Shown here one piece after another: positions 34,481-46,736 of a stretch of 64,000 bases of DNA. A program made the translations under genes and the position numbers. The notes beneath the pieces are model-generated. The model worked only from the letters and a program-made list of their open reading frames with translations, searched no databases and was not told where the DNA came from. The stretch is from Gossypium raimondii. Lineage: Eukaryota; Streptophyta; Magnoliopsida; Malvales; Malvaceae. The number at the start of each line of letters is the position of its first letter. Positions within the stretch are counted from its first letter, which is position 1. The stretch is taken from positions 7,259,001 through 7,323,000 of the forward strand of contig NC_068573.1 in NCBI RefSeq assembly GCF_025698545.1, written 5' to 3'.

Positions 34481-35520
34481 ATTTTAAATCTTTACAAATT
34501 TTTAATCATTCTTTTTCGGTGAAACTAATTAGTTCACCATATGTAAGCTTTTCATATGGAACAATACCTCTGTAATTTTCTCTTATTTGATTTCTAACTT
34601 TTTCTCCTAATAAAGTGGGAAGCCTTACTAGAAACTTTTCTTTCCAAAACGGTTGTTGGTTATCAAATCTTTGCATAACTCTATTCATAAAGATATCTTT
34701 ATACCATTTAAAATCGGTTAATTTTTTGCATTTTAAATTTGATAATAATTCTGAATATCTATCTTTAAGATGAGAAGGATCTCCTATAAAGTGTTTAGAG
34801 ATTGAGAAAATTAAAGTTGTTACTGCATCTTGGATTTCTCTTCCTTATTCATTTAAAATAATTCTTCATTGATCATCCCTTTTTATTGCCTTTAAAATTT
34901 CTTCCTGTTGGGTTTTAGTGAGTGCATGATCCCACCATCCTTTTAATTGACCAATAAATCCAGCAACTAAAAGATTAGCTATAGCATGATCACTGGTTAA
35001 TCCATTTTGGTTTTGGGTTTTATAAACATTTAAAACCATTATCATTTGTTGTAATAAACTAAGAATATTGTAATAAACTAAGAATATTGTATTTAGACAT
35101 TCCATCTATATTCCATTCATAAATTGCATTAGCATTGTATTTATTCTGGAAAACAGGTTTTTCTTCTATATTAAGATCAGGTGCAGTGCTTTTTGGATAA
35201 TATAACATTTTTGGTTCTTTCCAAGCCATCCTGTTAATTTGTTGTTCATCTGACTAGTCATAGTTAGATTGGAAGGATTGGTATAATGTATTTACTGAAT
35301 GTTGAGCTTGTATTGGGGTATCAGATGCAATTAATTCAGACTTGTAATTTTCCAAAGCATCAAGTCTATTTTGGATTTCTGTTAAGAAATCATTTCGGGA
35401 TTTTCGAAAAGGTTTTGGAATCTCATAAGGTGTGAATATTGGTTCTTTAGAATTTTTTTTTATTATATCTTTTACTGGTTCTTTTTTAATCGGTTGACTT
35501 TCCACCAAATTCTCAATATA
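34481..35520 (-). pseudogene. Pararetroviral capsid-like region
   Basis: Open pieces 34506-34688, 34866-35105 and 35254-35508, with sequence between them readable in broken frames (an IYEWNIDG phrase near 35125). Recognisable blocks: QLKGWWDHALT, FWKEKFLVRLPTLLGEKVRN and YGELISFTEKE. These are shared by a plant family annotated as caulimovirid capsid or DUF7746. The N-terminal piece has a probable coiled coil (LTEIQNRLDALENYKSEL). Confidence 0.6.
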
Positions 35521-36710
35521 ATCTAATTGTTTTCCTATTGTATGAAGACTAATATTTGTATAGTTGTTTTGTTCTACTATTATTGTAATATCTTTTGATG
35601 AGATTTTTCTCCTGCATCAGAGCTCTCATTCTTAAAGTATTTTCTTTTATTCCAATATTTTTGTGAAGATATTGAACCTCCATTAAAGGGGATGTCGAGA
35701 TTCAACTTCTCATTTATTAATCTGTCATTTAGTATTATGTTTTATTGTATTAACAGATTCTGAATAATATTCTTCAAACCATTCAAAGAATTTTATATGG
35801 ATTTTATGGCTATTCATAAATTCATAATATTCTCAAGAATGCTTTCTTTTTTATCATTATAATTTTTAAAGTAATCTTCTCTTTTTTGCTTATTTTTGTT
35901 GGAATAGAAGTGCTTTCTACACCATTCTTTGTTTATCTCAAATTTTTTTTCTAAAACAAATATTTCTGAACTTTCTCCTTATCTTGCATTATTAGTCATT
36001 GATGAATATGTTGGTGACATATTAGGTGAATTTTGGGGACTCTCTTCCTGTCTGGCATAGATAGGTTGAGCTATATTTGAGGATATCTATTCCTTGTAAA
36101 TTGGTTCTAAATGTTGTTGGGATAGAAGAGACAGAGGCTCTAGCTATCCTAAAATCTACTATTTGTGTTTCTGAATTTGACTCTTCTTCTAAATTTAACC
36201 TCCTAAAAGTTGTGCTGGTACTTCCTATTTCGAAGGAATGTCTTGGAGGGATTCTTTGTGGCCTGTTGAATATTAATTCAACTGTGTCATCTTGGTGTTG
36301 AGAGATTTCACTTAATGAAGTGTTTCTCATGGGAGTTGGTGCCACAGGGTCTGTAGCACCCTCAAGTTTCCATTTATTAGGAAGGTTTATTTCATGCCAT
36401 TGTATTGTTCTTGGGATTGTGGTATGAGATCTTGAAGTATTTGTCCCTATTAAGAGGGTTTCTCCTTTTGGGCTTTGGAGTAAAGCCTTGGTATTAACTA
36501 CAGAATACATAGCTTTGAAATGGAGTCTATAGACTAATGTTAATACTTCCGTACCAAGAACATTTTGTAGTTATGGGTATGTATTGGAGGGTCAAAGATT
36601 ATAAAATATTTTTGTCAGTCAAAAAACCATAAATTTTGGATAACAATTAAAATGTATTAGGCCTGTACATAGGCTTGTTTCTATTGTTCCTAATAATGAG
36701 TCATTAAATT
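35521..36710 (-). pseudogene. Pararetroviral movement protein-like region, C-terminal part
   Basis: A 162-codon open frame at 36022-36510 with a TTIPRTIQWHEINLPNKWKL block and a Pro/Arg/Ser-rich tail; similarity continues to about 36700 in broken frames (KYFIIFDPP near 36590). This matches the position and composition of caulimovirid movement protein C-termini and the following linker. The N-terminal two thirds are missing. 35521-36021 is too decayed to assign. Confidence 0.55.
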
Positions 36711-38896
36711 AATAGTATTTTATTAATTTAATATTAATGTGATTATTTTAATGTTAAATTTAATTTAATATTTATCTTGTAGATAAATGTTCTATTATTT
36801 TAATAAGTTTTAATATTAAATTTAATCATAGTTGAACTCTCTAAACTTTCTTTATATAAATAAAGTCTTGGGTTATTATTTTACACACACTTAAATTCAA
36901 GAGAAAGTTGTACAGAGAAAATTCTCTGAAGAGATTATTTCAGAAAATTTCTAGAGATATTTTTCTAATTTGTAGCTTAACCCAAAAATTCAGAGAAATT
37001 ACAAAATTACCCCACTGGTAATTTTTGTGAAAGATTTCCTGATTCGAAGCGAGCCTACACTTGACAGATGTAAGCTTGAGGATAATGAAGAATACTACTC
37101 AGTCGAAGCGCTAATCTTAGACTAATGAAAAAGGTACAAATTTGATTAAGTGTTTATTACTTTAGATATTACAACCAAAATCTTGTTTTGAAAATTTTTT
37201 AAAACTCTAATTTTTTTCATTGGTTTTCCGCATCGTTGTTTCCAACATATAGACATAATAAGTATAAATGAAACTAAATTATACTTCTAATGAATATTAG
37301 AGTCATAAAATAAATCAAACTTATCTTTGATATTGATGGATATCTATTTAATAATAAAATATTCATAATACTCCCCCTGGATATCCATTGGTAGATAATG
37401 AGCCTCATTAAAACTTTATTAAGATGAAAATCCTACGAGAAAACAATTCTTAGCAAAAAAAAATAGTACACTTATCTATAATACGCATAACATGCTACCT
37501 CATTAAAAACCTTATTAGGAAAATCCAGTAGGACAAAACCTCAATTAAGGGAAAAAGAGTTCAACACGTATTTACTCCCCTTATGACAACATCATATAAC
37601 ATCTCATATTCTACATATTCCAATCTTGAATAGTAACTTTTCAAATGATCACTTGAACAAATTTGATAAATTTTATATTATTATTCTTCTAAAAGTCATG
37701 AGTGAGGATATGTTTTGGAGAAATATATTGTAATCTCTTCAAAAGTTTCAACAATAATCATAAAAACTTTGATCATGATCCTTCTATACATGGCATGCTA
37801 GATCATTTTATAATCTTCCTTTAGCTATTACTCACCGAGTTGAATTTACCACATATGTTCAAATCAATTTAATTCATATAAATATTTACTCTAATGTATT
37901 GAATAATTTCCGAGAATTTCTAAATGTTTCTAACATTTTAAATCCTTGAATAATTTTAATATAAACTTTTATATAGTGAATCATATAAAATATATAACAA
38001 CAATGATTAAACACATGTCAAATTTTTGAAATTTGTCGACTAATAATATATCTAAAGGTTAGCATCCACCACAAAAAATATTATACCTTTCATAATCAAT
38101 GTCGGATTTAGCGAAAAAACTTTATATTTTTTATTTTGTTTTCACAAAACTACTCATTTGTACCCTACTTACTTTATATCTTTAAATGTTCAGACTGCTG
38201 ATCCAAGAACATCATGAATTTACTTATACTAGAATTACGTCTTTCCATTTTGGTCAAGCTTTTTCATGTCTATATTTCTCAATAAATTTATTAAACATCC
38301 TCATTTTCTATCATCATCTCAATAAATTTATGCAAATGATGCTATGCAATGCAAAAGCCATATACCCAACGTACCATCTTTTGGCTATTTGGTTATTTGA
38401 ACACGGGCTTTTAATATATAAAGCTATATGATTCATGCACTCATAGTCAATCACTTACTCAGGATTGGGGTAAGTCACACTATGAATGTCATTCGTGAAT
38501 TAATCCATAAACGAATCTAGGATTAATTCGGCTTGTGTCCTATTCGATATATTGTCAATCCAAACAATCACATCTATATCATTATCTTCTAAGAGTAATT
38601 CATTTCAATACTTAAGACAATATATCTCCATATTTGGACTTGATAGACTCTATAATAATCTTTTAACCGATTTTCCCAATTTCGATTCATCAGACTACAA
38701 GCTTTCTTCTCACATTATGATTCATCCACATAATACAACTTAAGGAGCTAATATTTGCTTACATTTTGTTTTGCGTGCAAAAATTGTTGAGAAAAAATAC
38801 AAATGATATTAATGTGAATAATGAAATTTTATTTAATATAATCTATTAAAAAAATTATAATTACAAATGACGAGTAAACTACACTTAAAGGCACTA
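36711..38896. other. AT-rich intergenic DNA with LTR-like remnants
   Basis: No gene. A TATA-like TATATAAATAAA (about 36852) followed by AAGTCTTGGGTTATTATTTT and, at about 37210-37246, GGTTTTCCGCATCGTTGTTTCCAACA-type sequence suggests a copia-like LTR tail of several hundred bp. At about 37370 ATACTCCCCCTGG reads on the minus strand as a polypurine tract, as in copia elements. Neither has a partner in the window. The rest (37600-38896) shows nothing. Confidence 0.35.
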
Positions 38897-38901
38897 CTAA
38901 A
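38897..38901. other. Target-site duplication of the outer solo LTR (CTAAA)
   Basis: CTAAA directly before TGTAACACT and again at 45380-45384 directly after CGTTACA. Confidence 0.85.
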
Positions 38902-41227
38902 TGTAACACTCCTAATGCCTCTCTCTCATCGGATTAGGGTCCCAGACATTATTAACACGTCATACAATTAATCAGTCATAATTACACACATATATATATA
39001 CTAGTCATTAACAATATAATATACAGGGGCATGTAATAAACAATCCAATCATACCATACTAGAATATTATACAATCGAATAATGATTCATGCTTTGCAAT
39101 GCTAAATTTGATCTTCCACTGTCTACAATCTTATCACTATTTATACATTGCTAAACTTAGTCTTTCACTGTCTACACTCTTATCACTATTTATCCCTTCT
39201 TGAATGTCAAAATTCGAATACATACAAGAATATTCCAATTATTAGCATCAGAGTATTAGTCCATACTCCTACTACGATTATCTTTTTATTTTATCTTCGA
39301 TAATGTTAGTAGAATGCACTTAATTTAGGTTTGCTAATCCACCCCAATTCAGACTAAAACTTACTCTTACAACCCCTATTTCGAGTCTACGAGACCTTAG
39401 AAATAGTTTAAAAGCAATCAAGACTAATTTGAAATGATTCTGGAAGTTTAGGAAATAATTACAAAAAAATTGATTTTAGAGGTCACACACCCGCATGGCC
39501 AGGTTGTGTAACTCTCTGACTTGGATCAAATCCCCATGTGTGTTGCCCGTGTGTGACACACGCCTATGTGTCCTGGCCATGTGTCTCTAAAAGTACCTTA
39601 AAACTCAAGTTTACCAATTCCTACTTACTTGGACACTAAGCAACTCAATTACAAATCGATTACCCTACTCAAAACACGATTAAATATGCCCAAAATACAC
39701 AAAATTCATCACCAAATATGCCTAACCAATGTACCCTTATTGGTACCACATTTTATATGTTCAAATACATCAACAACACATCAAACATTTAAGACTTTCA
39801 TTCACATCACATTTACCATATTTGAACTAACTTTCATGTAACTGCCCGGTTTTGACTCTAATCGGACAAAGTGGTTTTAGGACAACAAATCTGGGTCAGA
39901 AAAATATTTTAAAATTATTTTTAGTATTTGCAGTATGTGAATTGCAGTGTGTGAAAATTTCGTATGAAAATTTGATCATTTGAGTGCTCAATTTGATAAA
40001 AAGGGCTTAATCGCATAAAATGAAAACTTAGGGATTTAATTTAAAAGCATCTATTTGTTGATGTCTTTTTAAGTAGGAGATTCAAAAGTTAAATTAAACC
40101 ACTATATGGGTAGTGGATGGTTATGGACAAGACTAACCTTAATGTTTCTATATATTATATTTAGTAAATAAGGTTAGTTAAGTAAATAACTTAATATTAC
40201 ATTCTATGTTAATTAAAATACATAAAATTAGGCTAGTTATCATCTTCTTCACCGAATTTAGAAAAGAAAAACAAGGTTTGGAAGCTTGAAACATTCGACC
40301 ATTGTTGAGCTTAATTTAAAGTTAGTATTTGTTCGGTTTTTTATAATTTTTACGTTTTTGAGATCGTTGCTTTGTGTACTACAAGACCCATGCTTTAATT
40401 TTTGAATTAGGTGTTGGTTTTGTGATATGCCTTTGATGAATTTTTGATCTTTGTGATAGTTGATGAGGAAATATGAAAGATATGTGAAAGATTAACATGT
40501 TTTGTCTTTGAATTTTTGGTGAAATTGAGTAATTAGGGCTAAATTGTGAAATTAAATTTTTGAGGGGCTAAAATGTGAAATAAATGAAATATGTGGACTT
40601 GTATGAGCACTAGGGATATTCGGCCCTTGTATAGTGTAGACAAATTTTGTGTATTTTGTGTTTTATTCAATAGGGGCTAAATTGCAAAAAGTGTAAATAT
40701 CAGGGGCAAAATGGTATTTTCCTATTTATGTGTTTTTGGACTAAATTGAATGTGATAATATTTAAACTAGCTCATTTTGAATATATTTAGATCAAGAACC
40801 AAAGAAATCGGAGTTAGATCGGGGAAAAGCTAAAGTCGTCGAATAATTGTCCAGTTTCAATTTTTCACCGTCCGAGGTAAGTCTATTAGCAATTTAATGT
40901 TATCAAATAAATAAATATATATATATATATTTAAATCTATTTTATAATTGATGAGCTATAATTAGAAGTATATAATTTGATTTTAGTGTATGTATGAATT
41001 TTATATATGCATATAAGATATTCGAATAGGTAAGTATTTAAAAGTATACATCTTTGGATTTAATTGAAAGTATGGATGTTATAATTATGTATGTATATTG
41101 TAAGAATATATATCTGTGTGTGTAATTATATATAAAATTCTTGAACTTAATCGAAATATGAATGTTATATAAGTACATAAAAGGTTCAATACATTAAAGT
41201 ATATACATGTAGGATTCTTGGTTTTCA

Positions 41228-41233
41228 ATCAAG

Positions 41234-41288
<55 letters not shown>

Positions 41289-41290
41289 AT
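41228..41290. repeat. (TA)n microsatellite
   Basis: An uninterrupted TATATA run of about 55 bp within the inner solo LTR. Shorter TA runs recur at 40915, 41365 and 42205. Confidence 0.9.
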
Positions 41291-41929
41291 TGTATATATT
41301 TGGATCTAATAAGCATTTATATACATGTATGATTTCTTATATGGAGTTTGAGTATGTAATTAGTTATATATATATATTAGATTCAGTATGTATGAGAGTA
41401 CAAGTATAAGTTCATGTTTGATTATAAGCATATAATTATATATGTATATGATATATAATAGGTTCGCAAATATATATATAAATATACATGTGTAAATTCT
41501 TGTAATAAAATTAGGTATAAATTTAAATATGTATATGTGAGAATAGAATGTGTATGGTTATACATGTATAAATTTTATATTGAACCAAAGGAATGATATT
41601 AGTAGCTTAAATTATTTTTGGTATTGAATTAAAGGAATGAAATTATTAGCTTAGATTATAATAATATGTTCGAATGTTAAATGTATATTATTTAAGTATA
41701 TTATTAGTGAAATAGTATGATATTAATAGTGAAATCTAAAGTATAGAATCATATATATAAATGTGTTCGGTTGAATTATTGAATTAACAATTTGGATTTG
41801 GTGATTGAGCTTTATATATTCATGTGTTTCAAAGATATAAGTTATGAATTTTGAGCTAAATCTTTATGCATGGAATTTATATACATATATAGTTCAAAAG
41901 TGAGTTATATTTATGTGAATTGAGTGCTC

Positions 41930-42130
41930 GAGCTCGGTGCCTAGAAGGCTTATCGTCAGTGAAATGTTTCAGACTTTATGTCTAGCAGGGTTGATGCCGG
42001 TGAAATGTTTCAGACTTTACATCTACCAGGCTTAATGCCGATGAAATATCTCGGACTTTACGTCTAGCAGGCTAATTACCGGTGTACTGAATCAGGTTTT
42101 AAGCCTAGTAGGCTAAGTGCTGGTGAATCT
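41930..42130 (+). repeat. Tandem array with CTAGCAGGC-type cores
   Basis: About four copies of a roughly 55-bp unit: GTCTAGCAGGCT, then ATGCCGGTGAAATGTTTCAG, then ACTTTA. The last copy reads GCCTAGTAGGC, a self-complementary core. It corresponds, in inverted orientation, to the array at 22650-22850. Confidence 0.75.
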
Positions 42131-43909
42131 GTTTAAATTCTGTGAATGTTCAGATTTATGAGTTTGAAGAGGTTGTGCATATATTCGACATAGGTGGTTG
42201 ATAAATATATATATATGCATCTGTTATATGTAGTTGAAAAGTATATATATATGTGTGTGTGTGCATTTGGCATATGAAATTGATGGGTATCCTATGCGCA
42301 ATTGGGAATATATATATGTATAAACATTTGATTATAAGTAAATTTTGAATAAGAATGAATTGGTTATGTGCATTAGATATGAGTTGGGTTAAAAGTTATG
42401 AATGATATACATATATATAAACGGATATGAAATGTGATTGGTATATTTTATATGTTCGATTATATGTACATGATAAGTACATATATGCATTCGCTATTAT
42501 GTTTAAAGTATATATACATTCGATGCTAATACTTGTTAAGCATATATGTATATATGCATTCGCTATTCATGTTTATAGTGTATATGCATTCGGTTTTAAG
42601 TGTGGATAATTATGTATGCATTTGACTATATGTAATTGTTAACATATATGGTATTTGTGAATTCATTAAGGGTATCAGGAAATTTATAATCATTTATATA
42701 TTTTGTTATACTATAGACTTACTAAGCTATAAATCTTACTTTGTATGTTTATGTCTTTCTGTTTTATAGACTTAAAGATATTCAAGCTTCAAGCTCGGGG
42801 GTCGTCAGCAAGTTTGTCACTCTATCTACTGTCTTGGTATTAAAATGTTTAAATTTTAACTTATGGCATGTACAGACTAGACAATATTTTAAAAGTCATA
42901 CTTTGATGTACTGAATATGTAATTAATAGCCATACAAAAATAGCTTATTTTTTTATAATTTAGTTGGATTGTAATGTCTTGGTTTTGTTTTAAATGGTCA
43001 AAAAAGAAGCTTAAAATTTTGCATGTTCAATATTAGACCTAGCTTATTTTTTGTAACCGTTAAAATTTATTAAACTATACTGAATGTGAGTTGTGTTTGA
43101 TTAGTAATGCCTCTTAACCCTAATTCGGCGACGAACATGGGTTAGGGGTGTTACATTTCAACTTTTAAAGTTACCAAATTTGAAGCTAATCACATACCAA
43201 GCATTATGCTAAACTATCAAACTTTAAACTATCACATACCAAAATATAAACTGGCTAACATATCAACATATTCTCAACCACAACTACATACATATTTAAC
43301 GATCATTTCACTAGAAACCAAGATAACAACACCTTATAAACAATATCAACAAAAGACTCCCTAGGTACATGTCATTACAAAATAAGAACCTATGTCGACG
43401 ATAAATCAAATAGAACCTAGCTTGCTCACGGAAAACAAAATCGCACGCTGAGTAAAATTTAGTGGTATTTATATAATCCGAATATTATAAACTCGATATA
43501 AGTATTTAAAATGAAAAATGCAACAAGTAAGCTATATTCATGTGTTTCAATTCAATAGTATAATTCTTGCTCATTCCTTATTCACATCTACTAAGATTTC
43601 ACATATTCAATCATATATATACATATCAATAACATTTCATATAACATTTAAATACATCAACTCATATAATGGCATGATTCATATCTTTGATCAATACTTG
43701 AATTCATTCAAGTTTCACATCTCAATTCATCATTTCATATTTCATTTCTCATTTCATAATCATTGCTCATTTTTTCCATTTCCACATTTTCTCATTTCAT
43801 ATTCATTTCTCATCTTTGTCATTTCAATATCGATCATATAAAATTATTATTTTACTTTCCCCTATTAACACTACTCTGACTTGAATGGATACACGGATCC
43901 AACCAACAC

Positions 43910-44045
43910 ACCAGTTTGGCACCCAGTTCCTCATTAGATAAATCTGAAATAATAACTGCGCCCAGCGCTATATAAATTGCCACCCAGTGTCTCATTAGTT
44001 ATACCGAAGCAAATTGGCACCCAGTGCCTCATCGACTCGAGGTCG
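43910..44045. repeat. GGCACCCAGTGCC hairpin repeats in the outer solo LTR
   Basis: Four degenerate copies of GGCACCCAGTGCCTCAT (near 43918, 43960, 43980 and 44019). The GGCA...TGCC arms are self-complementary around a CCCAG loop. Confidence 0.65.
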
Positions 44046-45681
44046 AAGTAATCCCTGAACTCTTCGTATCCTATGACATGCCATCTATATTAGACTTAGC
44101 CCGATACAGTTAATAGGTATTCATTTCACTTTTCAATACAACCAATGTCTCGATTTCATGAATATATATCATTAGATATAAGCATATATTCAATTTGATA
44201 ATAATCATATTTTTCTCAATACATATATATTCATAATAAATATATTTCATAATATACAAAATCAATCCATTTCATTTCAATATGAATTTAATTCAATCCC
44301 AAAATACCAAAGTACTCACCTCAAATGCTTTCCATATGCAAACAATTATATATGCAATAATCTACTATTTAATTCAGATTATAGAAACACAAACTGTGAT
44401 TTCCGAGCTATTTCAAGTCGATTTTACCCTTCCCCTTTTTACTCAAGGATTCCGGTACGATGTTAGCGACAAAATAAAACAATTAAATCACATTAATATT
44501 ACACATTTCAATTTCACATTAAATTTCAATTTTCACACTATTTTTTGCATATTCTTCAATTTAGTCCCTAAACCGAGACTAATTTTAACATTCACAATTA
44601 ACTTCATATTTTTATACTAATTTCACTTTGGACCACATTTAGCTTCCTCTTTCCAAATTGACCCCATAACTTTAATTTTTTACAATTTAGCCCTTATTGC
44701 TCAAAATGAATAATTTATTTCACAATTTAGTCCCTTTCCATTTCTAACTTAAAATTTATCTATTTAATCCTTAATATTTAAACTATTCAATAATATCAGC
44801 ATCTAAAATCTTGAACAATACTAAAAATTACAGCATGAATCGAATAACCCTAAATACTGAAATTTCAAAACTATAAAATTACAAAAAATAAAAATTAAAT
44901 TATCTAACCAATTAAAATTTGAAAGTTTAGAGCGCTTGGTGCGGCAGAACACTTTGTTCTTTCTTTATTTTCTTTACTTTAATTTGCATGCAATTGTTGC
45001 ATCTTTCTTTCCACTTTCATGCTATTTCTTTATTATGTTTTCATTTTATTATCTTTATTATTATTATTAATGTTACTTTAATATATAAAACATATACACA
45101 TGCAAATTCATCAAACCATAACTCGCCACCTCTCACTAATAAATAGTAAATTTGCTACTTTAGTCTCTTCTATTTCTTTTAATTTATAATTCAACTTTTA
45201 ATTTTTACGATTTAGTCCCCGTACCTTAATAACTTCTAATTTCCAAATTTACTAATCCAAAAATTAATTGGCTATTAATTTAGCCTTGTAAATATTTAAT
45301 AAAATATTTACAAGTCTGATTTACAAAATGGAATCTGAAAATACACTTTCTCGATACCCCTAACTATCTATTCGTTACACTAAATCTTAACCGTAAGGTT
45401 TTACTAGTAAACAATACTACATGGACAAATCGGAAAGCATATTTGATTGGCATATCATATTTTTATTATTAACAAAATGTGTGATCCCAATTATTAAAAA
45501 ATATTTTATTTAAAAACTATTTAAAATATTTTTAAAATATTATCTTCATTTTATTTAAAATATATTTAAATAAAACTCTTTAAAATGTTTTAGAAATAAA
45601 TATTTTTAAGTCATAATTAACTTAAAAATTTTAAAGACTTAATAAATACATATTTTTCTAAAAATTGTGTAAAAGATAGTT

Positions 45682-45853
45682 GTAAAATTGTTTTAAAATA
45701 TCAAAATTTCAATTGAAATTGTTAAAAATTAAAACTTAAAAAAACATATTTAACAGAATTAAAAAATAATTACAATAACATTAAAACTATTTAAAAGTAT
45801 TGATAAATATTTTAATAATAATAAAAAATGTTTGGATAATAATAAAAAGTTAT
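45682..45853. repeat. Direct repeat, left copy (about 172 bp)
   Basis: TAAAATTGTTTTAAAATATC through AATAATAAAAAGTTATT, nearly identical to 46559-46736 apart from a few substitutions and a small ATA expansion. Both copies are on the same strand. Confidence 0.9.
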
Positions 45854-46079
45854 TGAATCTTTTTGTACTTGTTGCTATTGATGTAATATTGAAGAGTTAA
45901 TTGATTCAAAAAGATTCAAAATTGTTACCAACAAGATAATAAGGAAAAGAGCAAGTATCTTAACCAACTAAGCTAAACTAACTAATTGACATATTATAAA
46001 AATACTGTTATTATCTTAATTATATTACTTACGTTCTAACGATTTATCGGACCTATTCCATACACGTGTCAAATTAGAA

Positions 46080-46558
46080 AAAATAATACAACAATTCTGT
46101 AAAAAAAATCCGGTGTTTACCCCAAATAAATAAGGAAAATAATGATTTGAATGTTTCAAAATTCAATTTTGAACCGAAAAAATCGAAATTTAGGGGCAAA
46201 AAGGGATCTTTTTCGACGAAAAGTGCGGCAAACCGCCTTCGGCGTAGATCTCGAAAAGTTATTCAAAAAAAAAATCGTCTCAATCGGACAACCGAGCGAA
46301 AAGTTATGGCCTTTCAAAGTTTTTCAAGCTAAAAAACATAAACTGTTCATGCCACGTCAGCAAATCGCGTCCTAGGGGGCTCGATTTGTGTCCATGTCAG
46401 CAAATCGTGCTGACGTCGACGCGATTTCCTGGCGCGTACCCTGACATCGCGCTAACGTGGACGCGATTTCGTGGAAAATGGACCATTCCGGTAAATAATT
46501 AAATAATGGGCCCATTTCGGTAATTTAAAAAAAAGGCTTTTTTTTGGTCATTTGCCCG
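46080..46558. other. GC-richer transposon-derived island between the direct repeats
   Basis: Much higher GC than its surroundings, with repeated phrases GTCAGCAAATCGCG, TGACGTCGACGCGATTTCCT and GTGGACGCGATTTCGTGG, then GGACCATTCCGGTAAATAAT. I recognise this combination from a high-copy cotton transposon family that elsewhere carries a plant-mobile-domain gene; only non-coding parts are present here. The open frames at 46147-46375 have no family features. Confidence 0.45.
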
Positions 46559-46736
46559 TAAAATTGTTTTAAAATATCAAAATTTCAATCGAAATTGTTA
46601 CAAATTAAAACTTAAAAAAACATATTTAATAGAATTAAAAAAATAATTACAATAACATTAAAACTATTTAAAAGTATTGATAAATATTTTAATAATAATA
46701 ATAATAAAATGTTTGGATAATAATAAAAAGTTATTA
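46559..46736. repeat. Direct repeat, right copy
   Basis: Second copy of the repeat at 45682, offset about 878 bp. The flanks differ on both sides outside the repeat. Confidence 0.9.

Larger units (their letters stand above)
33216..36710 (-). mobile_element. Endogenous pararetrovirus-like (Caulimoviridae) fragment, truncated at both ends
   Basis: On the minus strand the order is movement protein-like, linker, capsid-like, zinc knuckle-like, aspartic protease. RT and RNase H should follow but are absent because the protease end runs into the Tat LTR boundary at 33215. Plant pararetroviruses encode MP-CP-PR-RT-RH in this order without LTRs, which fits. All frames are interrupted. Assigned from remembered domain patterns; a gypsy-type element with a movement-like domain is the alternative. 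Only described here; no protein is reconstructed. Confidence 0.65.
39837..43155 (+). repeat. Inner solo LTR, 3319 bp, nested in the outer solo LTR
   Basis: TGTAACTGCCCGGTTTTGAC...GTTAGGGGTGTTACA flanked by a perfect TTTCA duplication (39832-39836 and 43156-43160). No internal region, hence solo. It carries long TA dinucleotide runs (about 41230-41285) and a GCCTAG-TAGGC repeat array (41930-42125). Its ends and many phrases (GACTAAATTG, CGGTCCGAGGTAAGTC) mirror the reverse complement of the solo LTR at 21867, so the two belong to related families. Confidence 0.92.
38902..45379 (-). repeat. Outer solo LTR, about 3.15 kb, interrupted by another solo LTR
   Basis: Begins TGTAACACTCCTAATGCC and ends ATTCGTTACA, flanked by a perfect CTAAA TSD. 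Removing the nested element (39837-43155) and one TSD copy leaves about 3.15 kb of continuous LTR-like, non-coding sequence. Orientation is minus, by analogy with LTRs of known direction. It contains GGCACCCAGTGCC hairpin repeats at about 43910-44040. No coding frame is credible. Confidence 0.8.

Noticed and set aside
43518..44620. Two plus-strand open frames of 107 and 112 codons in the outer solo LTR
   Set aside because: They are low-complexity Ile/Phe/His-rich translations of AT-rich LTR DNA, without any family pattern or splice context.
46147..46375. Two overlapping basic open frames in the GC-rich island
   Set aside because: No homology pattern; they overlap in different frames and lie in transposon-like non-coding sequence.
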